NCBI GenBank assembly: GCA_023417935.1
Contig: JAEZDY010000024.1
Location: 372,001-436,000 of the forward strand
Origin: Bacteroidota bacterium
GTDB lineage: Bacteria > Bacteroidota > Bacteroidia > Bacteroidales > Lentimicrobiaceae
Length of the DNA: 64,000 bases
Direction of reading: 5' to 3'
Part shown: positions 17,341 through 27,195 of the stretch, one piece after another
How the letters are laid out: each line of letters opens with the position of its first letter
Position numbering within the stretch: the stretch's first letter is position 1
Made by a program: the position numbers and the translations under genes
Notes under the pieces: generated by a model
Database searches by the model: none
Told to the model about the DNA's origin: nothing
Seen by the model: only the letters and a program-made list of their open reading frames with translations

Positions 17341-19020
17341 ATGCGAGACTTTAAGCTTACTATTGTGTTATTGGCTGTTGCTCTGCTCATTAGCAGCGCT
17401 TCAATAGCATGTACAAATTTCTTAATTACCAAAGGAGCAAGTACTGACGGCTCAACAATGATTACTTACGCTGCCGACTCACACGTACTATACGGCGAAC
17501 TATACTACCGTCCGGCAGCAGACTATCCTGCAGGTACTATGGTTGACATATATGAGTGGGATACTGGTAAGCACCTTGGTAAAATCAAGCAGGTTCCACA
17601 TACCTATTTGGTAGTCGGTAACATGAATGAGCACCAATTATCTATTGGAGAAACTACTTACGGTGGTAAACCTGAACTCCAGGACACTACTGGAATAATC
17701 GATTACGGAAGCCTTATGTACTTAACGCTGCAACGTGCAAAAACGGCACGTGAGGCTATTCAGGTAATTGGTAGTTTACTTGCTGAATATGGCTACTACA
17801 GTTCTGGTGAGTCATTCTCAATTGCTGATCCAAACGAAGTATGGATTATGGAAATGATTGGAAAAGGTTCCCCTGTACAGGTTAAAGATAAAAGAAATCG
17901 TACCCGTACTACACATAATAAAGGTGCTGTATGGGTAGCAATGCGTATCCCTGATGGTTATATTTCCGGTCATGCAAATCAGGCGCGTATAACTACTTTT
18001 CCATTAAATGATCCTGAAAATTGCATTTATTCTCCTGATGTAATCAGTTTTGCCCGTGAGCGTGGTTGGTATTCGGGAGAAGATAAAAACTTTAGCTTTT
18101 CTGATACTTATGCACCTGTAGATTTTGGTGGAGCCCGTTTTTGCGAAGCCAGAGTATGGGCTGGATTTAACAGGGTTGCTCAGGGAATGGATAAATATAC
18201 TGAATATGCAAAAGGCCATGACCTTACAAACAGGATGCCACTTTGGGTAAAGCCTGACAAGAAATTAAGTGTGCAGGATGTTATGGGACTAATGCGTGAT
18301 TATTATCAGGGAACAGAACTTGATATGACAAAAGATATAGGAGCCGGTCCTTACAAGTCAATCGTTCGTTGGCGCCCAATGACTTGGAAGGTTGATGGTA
18401 AAGACTATTTCCATGAAAGAGCTATTTCTACTCAACAAACCGGATTTTCATTTGTAGCTCAGTCACGTGGCTGGTTACCAAATCCTATTGGTGGAATACT
18501 TTGGTTCGGTGTTGATGATTCGTACAGCACAGTTTATGTTCCTATGTATTGCAGCATGACTGAAGTTCCTCATTCTTTCGCCGTTGGCAATGGTTCAATG
18601 ATGACTTTCAGTGACGACGCTGCTTTCTGGGTTTTTAACCAGGTGTCAAATCTTGCATATACCCGTTATAGTGATATGATTCCTGAGATACAGAAAGTAC
18701 AGTCAGCTTTAGAGAATAAGTTTGTAGAACATACTGCCGTAGTTGATAAAGCTGCGCTAACACTCTATAATAAAGACCCCAAAGAGGCTGCAAAGTTTCT
18801 GACCGAATATTCTGTGAATCAGGGAAACAGTACTGTTGCTCGCTGGAAAGAGCTTTATGCTCACCTCTTTACTAAATTCCTTGATGGAAACATTAAGGTT
18901 AAAGACGGAAACAACCAGAATCCAAAAGTTAAGTTCCCTGGTTACGATGAAACTTATTACAAAATGATCATCGAGAAAACTGGAGATAAGTTTAAAGCTC
19001 CATCTGGTGCAGGTCACTAA
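17341..19020 (+). CDS. C69 family dipeptidase (secreted)
   Basis: This is a 559-residue N-terminal nucleophile hydrolase. A signal segment ends just before Cys24 in SIACTNFLITKGAS, and the exposed Cys is the expected catalytic nucleophile of C69 dipeptidases. Further family segments include TMITYAADSH, YLVVGNMNEHQLSIGETTYGG, GESFSIADPNEVWIMEMIGKG and VWVAMRIPDGYISGHANQARI. It would release dipeptides in the periplasm or outside. The gene is monocistronic, in a 243-bp gap from the divergent atpD and followed by a stem-loop at 19105-19138. A lipoprotein role for Cys24 is the alternative, but CTNFL is typical of C69. Confidence 0.92.
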   Translation: MRDFKLTIVLLAVALLISSASIACTNFLITKGASTDGSTMITYAADSHVLYGELYYRPAADYPAGTMVDIYEWDTGKHLGKIKQVPHTYLVVGNMNEHQLSIGETTYGGKPELQDTTGIIDYGSLMYLTLQRAKTAREAIQVIGSLLAEYGYYSSGESFSIADPNEVWIMEMIGKGSPVQVKDKRNRTRTTHNKGAVWVAMRIPDGYISGHANQARITTFPLNDPENCIYSPDVISFARERGWYSGEDKNFSFSDTYAPVDFGGARFCEARVWAGFNRVAQGMDKYTEYAKGHDLTNRMPLWVKPDKKLSVQDVMGLMRDYYQGTELDMTKDIGAGPYKSIVRWRPMTWKVDGKDYFHERAISTQQTGFSFVAQSRGWLPNPIGGILWFGVDDSYSTVYVPMYCSMTEVPHSFAVGNGSMMTFSDDAAFWVFNQVSNLAYTRYSDMIPEIQKVQSALENKFVEHTAVVDKAALTLYNKDPKEAAKFLTEYSVNQGNSTVARWKELYAHLFTKFLDGNIKVKDGNNQNPKVKFPGYDETYYKMIIEKTGDKFKAPSGAGH

Positions 19021-19104
19021 TTTAGTTCTGTGGGATATCCTAATTTTGATTCTTACTTTCGATATTTGAATACATTTAACCCAATACCATCAGTCAATAA
19101 TTAA

Positions 19105-19138
19105 CCGGAGAGGTGCATTTTACAGTGTACCTCTCTGG
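19105..19138 (+). terminator. Stem-loop after the dipeptidase gene
   Basis: A 10-bp stem (19105-19114 with 19129-19138, one G-T pair) that can extend inward by about 3 further pairs. There is no strong T-run after it, so it may be an mRNA-stabilising hairpin or a weak terminator. Confidence 0.45.
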
Positions 19139-19361
19139 CGTTATTATAGATTATAAAATTCAATGCTCTTATATTGATTTCCTAATAACCAATTGTCAAT
19201 CGCATTTCTATCTATCAGACAAACTATTATCTTGACTCTACTATTTATCAAAAACCAGATAATCGTATGCATTACACTGATAATTTGTCAGCACAACTAT
19301 GGGATTATTTCAAAAAACACATTAACTTTATATTGGCTGACTAATAATCGTCTTCATTTTT

Positions 19362-19394
19362 TTTGAGACAAAGGAAATAAAAACCTTAATTTTG
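19362..19394 (+). promoter_or_regulatory. Promoter of the 19477 gene
   Basis: TTTG at 19362-19365, 21 nt spacer, TAATTTTG at 19387-19394. Fits the Bacteroidota consensus. It leaves a leader of about 75 nt before the ATG at 19477. Confidence 0.65.
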
Positions 19395-19476
19395 CGTATC
19401 CAATTGTGTTACTTGATCAATTAGATTAACTAGCCACTAATGTTTCAATTTCATATTTACATACCCTGTCAACCTT

Positions 19477-20391
19477 ATGGAAACTCTTTCAGAAAGTAGA
19501 AAGACAAATAAAAGAAACCCTCTGATTCTCATAATCGTAATTCTGATAGCAGCTATTGCATTATTGGCGTGGCTTCTATTGTCAACCCGCTCTAAGTTGG
19601 GAAATATGATTGAAGAAAAGGAAAATCAGCGAGTTGAACTTCAATATGAGCTCGATTCTCTCATCACAGAACACAATGAAATGAAAGAAGGTTATGGTGC
19701 CTTGTCTGATTCATTATCTTCTCAGGACAGCGTAATTCAAGCAAATGCAGTTGAAATTAGGAAATTGCTTGATACCCAGTATGAGTTTTATAAAGTTAAA
19801 AAGAAACTCGATAGATTGAGGGTTATATCTCAGGGGTATCTTAAACAGATGGACTCACTCTATAATGTGAATCGGGAGTTGCGTGAAGAGAATGAACAAA
19901 TACGTACAAGTTACAGACAAGAACAAGAGAAATCAAGCACATTACAAAAGGATAAAGCTGTTCTTACGGAAAAGGTTACACAGGCAGCCTATTTGAAGGC
20001 ATATAAAATAACGGCAACTGCTGTTAAAGGAAGCGGTGAAAAAGAAAGACCTGTTGATAAAGCAAGGCGAGTGGAAAAGATCAAGGTTTGCTTTACTCTT
20101 GGCGAGAACCCATTAATAAGTTCAGGCAGGAAAGATATCTATATTCGGATTGCAGGTCCTGATAATAAGATCCTGGCTCGAGGCGTTGGAGATGAGTATT
20201 CCTTTAAATATAAGGGAGAAGTGCTCCAGTATTCCTCCAAACATACCCTCAATTATATCAACAAAGCTATTGATGTATGTGATTACTGGACCAATCGGGT
20301 GCCAAATGAAGACATGCAGGTAGGTAATTATGTTGTTACAGTTTATGCTGATGATGAAGAAATTGGTCAAACTACGTTTGAGCTAAAATAA
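19477..20391 (+). CDS. Membrane-anchored coiled-coil protein, uncharacterised
   Basis: This 304-residue protein has a short basic cytoplasmic N-terminus (KTNKRN), one membrane helix (about 15-36) and a long coiled coil (about 40-170, rich in Glu/Lys/Leu, e.g. NRELREENEQIRTSYRQEQE). A C-terminal beta-rich domain of about 125 residues follows, with VEKIKVCFTLGENPLI, DIYIRIAGPDNKIL and NYVVTVYADDEEIGQTTFELK. I recognise it only as a type conserved in Bacteroidota without an assigned function. The C-terminal domain is expected in the periplasm. Monocistronic, between a promoter and a strong terminator. Confidence 0.75.
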   Translation: METLSESRKTNKRNPLILIIVILIAAIALLAWLLLSTRSKLGNMIEEKENQRVELQYELDSLITEHNEMKEGYGALSDSLSSQDSVIQANAVEIRKLLDTQYEFYKVKKKLDRLRVISQGYLKQMDSLYNVNRELREENEQIRTSYRQEQEKSSTLQKDKAVLTEKVTQAAYLKAYKITATAVKGSGEKERPVDKARRVEKIKVCFTLGENPLISSGRKDIYIRIAGPDNKILARGVGDEYSFKYKGEVLQYSSKHTLNYINKAIDVCDYWTNRVPNEDMQVGNYVVTVYADDEEIGQTTFELK

Positions 20392-20413
20392 TCTTTTATA
20401 ACTGCAGAGAATT

Positions 20414-20447
20414 AAAAGAGAAGTTTCTTTGGGGACTTCTCTTTTTT
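20414..20447 (+). terminator. Intrinsic terminator after the 19477-20391 gene
   Basis: Perfect 11-bp stem (20414-20424 with 20435-20445), 10-nt loop, T-run to 20447. It lies 22 nt past the stop codon. Confidence 0.9.
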
Positions 20448-20620
20448 ATTTACTCCTGGCATAACTTCTCTTGACTTATAGTGTTAATAGAGGATTTATT
20501 ATCAGGAGTTTAATCAATGAAATACCTATCACTTTTAGCATCAGAGTTTAGCCATGGGTTCATCATATAGAACCAAAATCTCATTTATAAATTATTCAAT
20601 GTTAATAAATAGTTAAATTT

Positions 20621-20652
20621 AAGGAAACATTCAGAGTATATATTGTTTCCTT
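20621..20652. promoter_or_regulatory. Candidate operator (9-bp inverted repeat) upstream of tetR-type gene
   Basis: AAGGAAACA (20621-20629) and TGTTTCCTT (20644-20652) are exact reverse complements separated by 14 nt. The dyad ends 3 nt before the -7 box at 20656, so a bound repressor would cover the -33 region. This is where an autoregulating TetR-family protein would be expected to bind. Confidence 0.6.
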
Positions 20653-20655
20653 CGC

Positions 20656-20663
20656 TATCTTTG
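20656..20663 (+). promoter_or_regulatory. -7 box of the efflux operon
   Basis: TATCTTTG fits TAnnTTTG and lies 20 nt before the ATG at 20683, so the transcript has a very short leader. No -33 TTTG is present; the dyad occupies that position. Confidence 0.55.
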
Positions 20664-20682
20664 CCGCCCTAATTACAAATGC

Positions 20683-21285
20683 ATGGATCAGAAGCTGGTA
20701 AATATAATTGAGGGGTCTGTTAAGTTATTCAAGCAGTATGGTTTAAGGAGCATCTCTATGGACGAGATCTCCAGATCTATGGGAATGTCAAAAAAAACTT
20801 TATATCAATACGTGGACAATAAGGACGACCTTATTACTAAAGCATTGGAATATGTTATTGAAAAGAACACCTTTAAACTAATAGAAGAGAATGAGGAACT
20901 GAATGCAATTGATGTTCTTTTAGAGATTAGCCGGATGGTAAGAATAGAAACAAATGAAATCAACCCAGTCGTTGTCTTTGACCTTCACAAGTATTACCCC
21001 ATTATTTACCGGAATATTTTCGTAAAAAAGCGCGACATGATCTATAGTGATATCTGTAAGAATTTTCACAGAGGTATAAAAGAAGGTATCTATAGAATTG
21101 ATCTTGATATTGACATTGTTGCACGACTATATGTAAAGAATTTAATGGAAATACATGATCCAGAATTCATCAATGCTCCTTTCAGCAAGATTTTTCAAGT
21201 TATGTTTGATAGTCATATCAGGTCTATTGTCAATAATAGAGGATTAGCATACTACGAACAACAAATTAAACCACAGACAATTTAA
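20683..21285 (+). CDS. TetR/AcrR family transcriptional regulator
   Basis: The N-terminal 50 residues are a TetR helix-turn-helix: KLVNIIEGSVKLFKQYGLRS, then ISMDEISRSMGMSKKTLYQYVDNKDDLI. The remaining 150 residues are the helical ligand-binding and dimer domain. Such regulators repress efflux genes until a ligand binds. It is the first gene of the operon, 6 nt before the TolC-like gene, and a 9-bp dyad sits in its promoter, so auto- and operon control is likely. The ligand is unknown. Confidence 0.93.
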   Translation: MDQKLVNIIEGSVKLFKQYGLRSISMDEISRSMGMSKKTLYQYVDNKDDLITKALEYVIEKNTFKLIEENEELNAIDVLLEISRMVRIETNEINPVVVFDLHKYYPIIYRNIFVKKRDMIYSDICKNFHRGIKEGIYRIDLDIDIVARLYVKNLMEIHDPEFINAPFSKIFQVMFDSHIRSIVNNRGLAYYEQQIKPQTI

Positions 21286-21291
21286 CTAAAC

Positions 21292-22590
21292 ATGAAAATA
21301 CTAATTAACTACACGGTACTGTTACTCCTGCTCCTGATAGTTCCCTTAGGGACTTCCGCGCAGGAAGCAATGAACTTAAGTCTGAAAGAAGCTCAGGACT
21401 ATGCTTTACTAAACAGCGCAGAATTAAAGAATGCTGAAATTGATCTTCAGCTTGCAAAAAAGAAAATATGGGAAACTACTGCTATAGGCTTACCTCAAGT
21501 GAGCGGTAAGGCAAGTTATCAACATATTTTTGAATTGCCCGAATTGGTAATACCTGAAATGCCACCCCTGCCTTTAGGTGTAAAGGATAATACTACAGTT
21601 GATCTAACAGTCAGCCAGTTGGTATTCAGCGGTGAGTATCTTGTTGGACTGCGCGCATCCAGGGTATTCTACATGATATCTGATCAGGCTAAGGAAAAAA
21701 CGATATACGACACCCGTGAGTCCGTGGCTAATTCTTATGCACTTGTGCTGATGCTTCAAAGTAATCTTGATGTGATGAATCAATCTCTCGAGAATCTAAA
21801 TACCATGCTGAATGAAATGCGTGAAATGAACAAGCAGGGTTTCGTTGAAATAACTGATGTTGACCAAATAGAGCTCACCACTCTGACATTGCAGAATGGC
21901 ATAAGCTCGATGGAACGGCAAATCAAGGGAGCAACTGATTTGCTGAAATTTCAAATTGGCTATCCTATTGACAAGGAGATCAATCTAACTGACAACCTTG
22001 AAGCAATGGCTGGCGATGTAAACCTTGAAACATTAGTTTCCAATGGGTTCAAGGTTGAGAATAACATTAATTACAAAATTATGGACACACAAGTTAAGCT
22101 TAACAAGCTAAATCTCCAGCGTGAACGAAGTACATATTTACCAAGTCTGGCTGCAGTATACAACCATCATCAAAACTTTGATGAGAATGCACTTGACTTT
22201 AATCCCAAGGATCTTTTCATGCTATCACTTACAGTTCCAATTTTCTCCAGTGGACAGCGCTATGTTAAAGTACAACAACGAAGCCTTGAGTATGATAAGG
22301 CTGTTAACAATAAAATCAATGCGGCCCAGGGGCTTCAGCTTGAATACACAAATGCTCGTAATGAAATGCTGAATGCATACGAAACATATAATAACGTTAA
22401 GAAAAACCTTGAACTCACGAATCGTATTTACGATAAAACACTCATTAAATTCAGGGAAGGTTTATCAACCAGCATGGACCTTACTCAAGCTCAAAATCAA
22501 TTACTATCAGCTCAAAGTGAATACATCAATAACATGAATGCATTGCTTAGTGCTAAGAATAAGATGACCAAATTAACCACCATTCAATAA
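21292..22590 (+). CDS. TolC family outer-membrane efflux protein
   Basis: After a signal peptide (ending TSAQ), the protein shows the duplicated TolC helical-barrel layout: MNLSLKEAQDYALLNSAELKNAEIDLQLAKKKI in pieces at the N-terminus, and IYDKTLIKFREGLSTSMDLTQAQNQLLSAQSEY near the C-terminus. At 432 residues it is the normal length. It forms the outer-membrane exit duct of the tripartite pump encoded with the next two genes. Spacing is 6 nt from tetR and 11 nt to the adaptor gene. Confidence 0.93.
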   Translation: MKILINYTVLLLLLLIVPLGTSAQEAMNLSLKEAQDYALLNSAELKNAEIDLQLAKKKIWETTAIGLPQVSGKASYQHIFELPELVIPEMPPLPLGVKDNTTVDLTVSQLVFSGEYLVGLRASRVFYMISDQAKEKTIYDTRESVANSYALVLMLQSNLDVMNQSLENLNTMLNEMREMNKQGFVEITDVDQIELTTLTLQNGISSMERQIKGATDLLKFQIGYPIDKEINLTDNLEAMAGDVNLETLVSNGFKVENNINYKIMDTQVKLNKLNLQRERSTYLPSLAAVYNHHQNFDENALDFNPKDLFMLSLTVPIFSSGQRYVKVQQRSLEYDKAVNNKINAAQGLQLEYTNARNEMLNAYETYNNVKKNLELTNRIYDKTLIKFREGLSTSMDLTQAQNQLLSAQSEYINNMNALLSAKNKMTKLTTIQ

Positions 22591-22601
22591 TACAGCGTAT
22601 C

Positions 22602-23735
22602 ATGAAACTAATACATAAACTACAAGCAATTTCATTGCTAATTTTCATTATTGCCTCATGCTCAAGCCCTTCAGGTAATGCAGATCAAAAGAAAAAGGAA
22701 CTCGAAGATCTTAAGAAAGAGCGTTCAGCCCTTGATACAAAGATTCATAAACTTGAAGCGGAACTTAAAACCGGTGATGAATTAACTGATAGAATTGTAA
22801 GTGTGCAAGTAACTGATGTTGAAAAGGAACCTTTCAGTCATTTTGTCGAAGTACAAGGTAGAGTTGATGGGGAGGATAACATTGGCGTTTCAGCTCAACT
22901 GCCGGGAGTAATCACTGCTATTTATGTTAAGGAAGGTGATAAAGTAAGAAGGGGGGAGGTACTTGCAGTAATAGAAAGTAGTGCTATGCAACAACAATTT
23001 GAAAGTGCACGTACCCAACTTGAATTTGCCACCAATGTATTCAATAAGCAAAAAGCATTATGGGATCAGCAAATAGGTAGTGAAATTCAATTTCTGACTG
23101 CTAAAAGCAACATGGAGACAGCTGAAAAAGGAGTAGCTTCACTTCGTGAGCAACTTGAAATGAGTAAAATCAAGTCACCTATCAATGGTAGTGTAGAAGA
23201 GGTAAATCTTAAAGTTGGTCAAATGGCTTCTCCCGGCATGCCAGCTATCAGGGTAGTCAATTTTTCAAGTGTGAAGGTTGTTGCTGACATTGCAGAATCC
23301 TATGCAACAAAAGTTAAGCCCGGTGCAAAGGTTATCGTTTCTATACCTGACCTCGGCAAGGACATTGAAGCAAAAGTAGACTTCACCAGTAAGTACATTA
23401 ATCCTGTAAACAGGACATTTCTTACTGAAATACGCCTGAAACCTGGTGATATTGAGTTTAGGGCAAATATGATAGCAAAGGTTAGGATCAATGACTACAC
23501 TAACAATGAGGCTGTGGTGATACCTGTTTCAGTGCTTAAAGAAACTACTGATGGAACTTTTGTATATGTTGCTGAAAATGTAAACGGACAGTATCAGGCT
23601 AAAAGGCGTATAATTGAAGTTGGTCAAACATATAATGGTAATGCTGAAATCACCAAAGGATTAAAACCAGGTGATAAAGTTGTGACTGCAGGATACAACA
23701 ACCTGGTAGATGGTCAGCCACTGAAAATATCCTAA
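22602..23735 (+). CDS. RND efflux periplasmic adaptor (membrane fusion protein), lipoprotein
   Basis: This 377-residue protein has a lipobox (IIASC, Cys20), a short coiled coil (about 28-60), then the adaptor domains. The barrel-sandwich halves are seen as GVITAIYVKEGDKVRRGEVLAVI and KSPINGSVEEVNLKVGQMASPGMPAIRVV, flanking a helical hairpin (about 125-185); beta-barrel and membrane-proximal domains follow. It links the RND pump to the TolC-like duct. The extra N-terminal coiled coil before the lipoyl half is common in Bacteroidota adaptors. Confidence 0.93.
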   Translation: MKLIHKLQAISLLIFIIASCSSPSGNADQKKKELEDLKKERSALDTKIHKLEAELKTGDELTDRIVSVQVTDVEKEPFSHFVEVQGRVDGEDNIGVSAQLPGVITAIYVKEGDKVRRGEVLAVIESSAMQQQFESARTQLEFATNVFNKQKALWDQQIGSEIQFLTAKSNMETAEKGVASLREQLEMSKIKSPINGSVEEVNLKVGQMASPGMPAIRVVNFSSVKVVADIAESYATKVKPGAKVIVSIPDLGKDIEAKVDFTSKYINPVNRTFLTEIRLKPGDIEFRANMIAKVRINDYTNNEAVVIPVSVLKETTDGTFVYVAENVNGQYQAKRRIIEVGQTYNGNAEITKGLKPGDKVVTAGYNNLVDGQPLKIS

Positions 23736-23761
23736 ACTGACTCCTTTAATCTATCTATGCT

Positions 23762-26700
23762 ATGAAAAACAATAAAATCAAGGAGTTCTTTGCGACTAGC
23801 TGGGCTATTGATAACAAAACAAGCATTTATGTTCTAACTATGTTCATAACCCTGCTTGGCATATACAGCTATCAAACGATCCCAAAAGAGCAATTTCCTG
23901 AAATAGTTATTCCGACTATTCTTGTAAATACGGTATATCCAGGCACTTCACCTGAAGATATTGAAAACCTTGTAACCCGCCCAATTGAGAAACAATTGAA
24001 AGGAATAACAGGTGTTAAGAAAATCACCAGTAATTCACTTCAGGATTTCTCATCAATAGCTATTGAGTTTAATACTGATGTGCCTGTACCTGAAGCTAAA
24101 CAGCGTGTGAAAGATGCCGTAGACAAAAGCATGGGTGATCTGCCGAATAACCTGCTGGATGATCCTATGGTTATGGATATAGATTTTGCGGAAATACCAA
24201 TTATGTACATTCAGATTTCAGGCGATTATGACCTGGTTCAACTTAAGAAATATGCTGAAATAGCTCAGGACCGTATTGAAGCTCTTAATGAAATAACACG
24301 GGTTGATATTGTTGGAGCGTTGGAGCGCGAAATTCAGATAAATGTTGATCTCTATAAAGCACAGGTGTCAAGAGTTACAATGGGCGACATCGAGCGCTCT
24401 GTAGCATCTGAAAACCTGACTATGTCAGCTGGAAACATTACTACCAACGGTTCAAAAAGAAGTATCAGGATTCAGGGTCAGTTTGAAGATATGGAAACAA
24501 TACGCAATATTGTGGTAACCTCTTCAAGCGGAGCACTTGTGTATTTGAAAGACGTAGCGGAAGTAAAAGATTCATTTAAAGAGCAGGAAAGCTTCTCAAG
24601 GCTCTTCGGCAAGAATGTAATAACGCTTAACGTGGTTAAAAAAAGCGGCAAGAACTTACTTGATGCTTCTGATAACATTCATAAAATACTTGACGAAGAA
24701 CTGATCGATAAGCGTTTTCCAACTGACCTGAATGTTGCTATATCAGGTGAGCAGTCACGATATACCCGTAATACTCTTGATGAACTGAATAATACCATAT
24801 TGTTCGGTTTTATCCTTGTTACAATTGTACTCATGTTTTTCATGGGACTAACAAACGCTTTTTTTGTTGCTTTGGCTGTGCCACTCTCAATGTTCCTGGC
24901 GTTCATGGTAATGCCTGCAATAGGCTTCTCAATGAACATGATTGTAATGTTCGCTTTTATTTTTGCACTCGGAATCGTTGTTGATGATGCAATTGTAGTA
25001 ATTGAGAATATTCATAGGGTACATCGACACGAACCAAACATCATTTTAGCTGCCAAACATGCTGCCGGTGAAGTATTCCTTCCTATCATGTCAGGTACGC
25101 TAACTACCCTTGCACCATTCTTCCCGTTAGCATTCTGGCCTGGTATAGTGGGGGAATTCATGTTTTATATTCCTGTAACCCTTATAATAACCCTATTTGC
25201 TTCGCTTTTCGTGGCATATATAATCAATCCGGTGTTTGCCATTTCGTTTATGAGGCATGAGTATGATACACATGATACATCGAAAGATCGCCGAAAAGCA
25301 ATGTTCTGGATAGTCTTACTACTTGCAGCAGCAGTTGTTGGTTATATAATGTATTTTGCATCGAAAAGCACAACGGCATTCGGATTCGCCAATTTCTTTG
25401 TATTCTTTGCAGCTTTGATCATATTGTTCCACACAGTTATCAATCCTTATATCAAGTGGTGGCAAAACAAAGGATGGCCTTCCCTGATCAGGTTATATGA
25501 GCGTCAGTTAAGATACTTTATATCCGGAAACAGACCTCAATGGCTGCTTGCAGGTATCATAGGTCTGCTGTTTTTTACATTCTTCCTTTCAGGGGCAGCG
25601 GGTATTAAGGTGTTATTCTTCCCTGACAATATGCCTAATAGCATCTTTGTTATGATTCAGATGCCAATAGGGACTGATCAGAGGGTAACTGACTCAGTTA
25701 CCCGGGTAGTTGAAGGAAAGGTAATGGCTATACTTGGAGAGAACAATCCTGCAGTTGAATCAGTGATTGCAAATGTGGCTCTGGGTGCAGGTGATGAAAT
25801 GGATTTTACCCGTTCACTTAGTTCAGAGAAAGGAAAGGTAACAATCAATTTTGTAGAGTATAAGTACCGTAATGGTGCAAATACTAATGACTATCTCGAT
25901 CGTATTCGCAAAGAAATACGTGACATCCCGGGTGCTGAAATATACTCAGTTAAAGAAAGTGGTGGTCCGCCAACCGGAAAACCAATTAATATAGAGATCA
26001 CTGGTGAAGACCTGCCGGCACTTATCAATGATGCTTATGCCTTCAAGAATTATCTTGATTCAATTGGAATTCCTGGTGTTGAAGAATTGAAGAGCGATTT
26101 CCTTGAAACCAGTCCTGAAATTGTCATAAACATTGACCGTCAAAGGGCTAATTCCGAAGGTGTAAGCACAGGCCAAATAGCAATGGAGTTGCGCACTGCG
26201 GTTCTTGGAAATGAAATATCCAAATTCAAGGATGAAGAGGATGAATATCCAATCCAATTAAGATACTCTAAAGAAACCCGTGACAATATCAACAATCTGA
26301 TCAATATTCCTGTCACTTATCGTGATATGAATACCGGGATACTCAGGCAGATACCCCTATCATCACTCGCAACTATCGATTATGGAACCTCCTATGGTGG
26401 TATAAAAAGGCAGAATCTTAAAAGAATCATTACATTGTCGAGTGAGGTAACTACAGGGTATTCTCCCAATGATATAGTTCCACAGATCGAGGCACTGGCT
26501 GCTGATTTTCCTATTAGTGAAGGTGTTCAGATAAAAATGACAGGTGAACAGGAAGATCAGGCTGAATCAGCTTCTTTCCTCGTAATGGCAATGATGGTTT
26601 CACTCGGATTAATCTTTTTCATCCTCATTACCCAGTTCAATTCATTCAGCAAGGCTATCATAATACTCAGTGAAGTTGTGTTTAGCATCATTGGTGTCTT

Positions 26701-27178
26701 ATTAGGTATTGTAATATTTAACATGGATGTGTCAATAATTATGACTGGCCTTGGCATAGTTGCTTTGGGAGGTATTGTAGTAAGGAATGGTATTTTGATA
26801 GTTGAATTTACTGATGTGTTACGTGAGCGTGGCTTACGCACCCGTGAGGCTATTGTTCAGGCCGGTCTTACCCGTATAACCCCGGTTATCCTGACAGCAA
26901 CTGCAACTATTTTAGGTCTTATACCACTTGCGGTGGGATTTAACCTGAACTTCGTTACCATGTTTACTGAACTCAATCCGCAAGTACATATTGGCGGTGA
27001 TAATGTTATGTTCTGGGGTCCTCTTGCATGGTCAATCATTTTTGGATTATCTTTCGCTACTTTTTTAACACTTGTGTTTGTTCCTGCCATGTATCTCTTC
27101 TCCTATGAGAATAAAATACGTTTAAGCAGGTGGAAATCAAACAGAACAGCAAAGCGATTAAGGAAATCTCAAGGATAA
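23762..27178 (+). CDS. RND efflux transporter permease (AcrB-like)
   Basis: The 1138-residue protein has the RND plan: helix 1 (about 20-38), a large periplasmic porter loop opening QTIPKEQFPEIVIPTILVNT, and helices 2-6 with the proton-relay pair in ALGIVVDDAIVVIENIH near residue 405. A second loop and a second helix bundle end near 1110. It is about 100 residues longer than AcrB, partly from an extra hydrophobic pair around 515-565. Helix 10/11 contains GLGIVALGGIVVRNGILIVEF. It drives proton-coupled export. The substrate cannot be told; it looks more like the HAE1 than the heavy-metal class. Confidence 0.95.
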   Translation: MKNNKIKEFFATSWAIDNKTSIYVLTMFITLLGIYSYQTIPKEQFPEIVIPTILVNTVYPGTSPEDIENLVTRPIEKQLKGITGVKKITSNSLQDFSSIAIEFNTDVPVPEAKQRVKDAVDKSMGDLPNNLLDDPMVMDIDFAEIPIMYIQISGDYDLVQLKKYAEIAQDRIEALNEITRVDIVGALEREIQINVDLYKAQVSRVTMGDIERSVASENLTMSAGNITTNGSKRSIRIQGQFEDMETIRNIVVTSSSGALVYLKDVAEVKDSFKEQESFSRLFGKNVITLNVVKKSGKNLLDASDNIHKILDEELIDKRFPTDLNVAISGEQSRYTRNTLDELNNTILFGFILVTIVLMFFMGLTNAFFVALAVPLSMFLAFMVMPAIGFSMNMIVMFAFIFALGIVVDDAIVVIENIHRVHRHEPNIILAAKHAAGEVFLPIMSGTLTTLAPFFPLAFWPGIVGEFMFYIPVTLIITLFASLFVAYIINPVFAISFMRHEYDTHDTSKDRRKAMFWIVLLLAAAVVGYIMYFASKSTTAFGFANFFVFFAALIILFHTVINPYIKWWQNKGWPSLIRLYERQLRYFISGNRPQWLLAGIIGLLFFTFFLSGAAGIKVLFFPDNMPNSIFVMIQMPIGTDQRVTDSVTRVVEGKVMAILGENNPAVESVIANVALGAGDEMDFTRSLSSEKGKVTINFVEYKYRNGANTNDYLDRIRKEIRDIPGAEIYSVKESGGPPTGKPINIEITGEDLPALINDAYAFKNYLDSIGIPGVEELKSDFLETSPEIVINIDRQRANSEGVSTGQIAMELRTAVLGNEISKFKDEEDEYPIQLRYSKETRDNINNLINIPVTYRDMNTGILRQIPLSSLATIDYGTSYGGIKRQNLKRIITLSSEVTTGYSPNDIVPQIEALAADFPISEGVQIKMTGEQEDQAESASFLVMAMMVSLGLIFFILITQFNSFSKAIIILSEVVFSIIGVLLGIVIFNMDVSIIMTGLGIVALGGIVVRNGILIVEFTDVLRERGLRTREAIVQAGLTRITPVILTATATILGLIPLAVGFNLNFVTMFTELNPQVHIGGDNVMFWGPLAWSIIFGLSFATFLTLVFVPAMYLFSYENKIRLSRWKSNRTAKRLRKSQG

Positions 27179-27195
27179 AGGACTCAATGTAATCT

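Larger units (their letters stand above)
19021..19476. other. 456-bp intergenic region
   Basis: No convincing gene is seen. It holds a stem-loop just past the dipeptidase stop (19105-19138) and a good promoter near its right end (19362-19394). The AT-rich stretch between them (about 19140-19360) shows no feature I can name. Confidence 0.6.
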
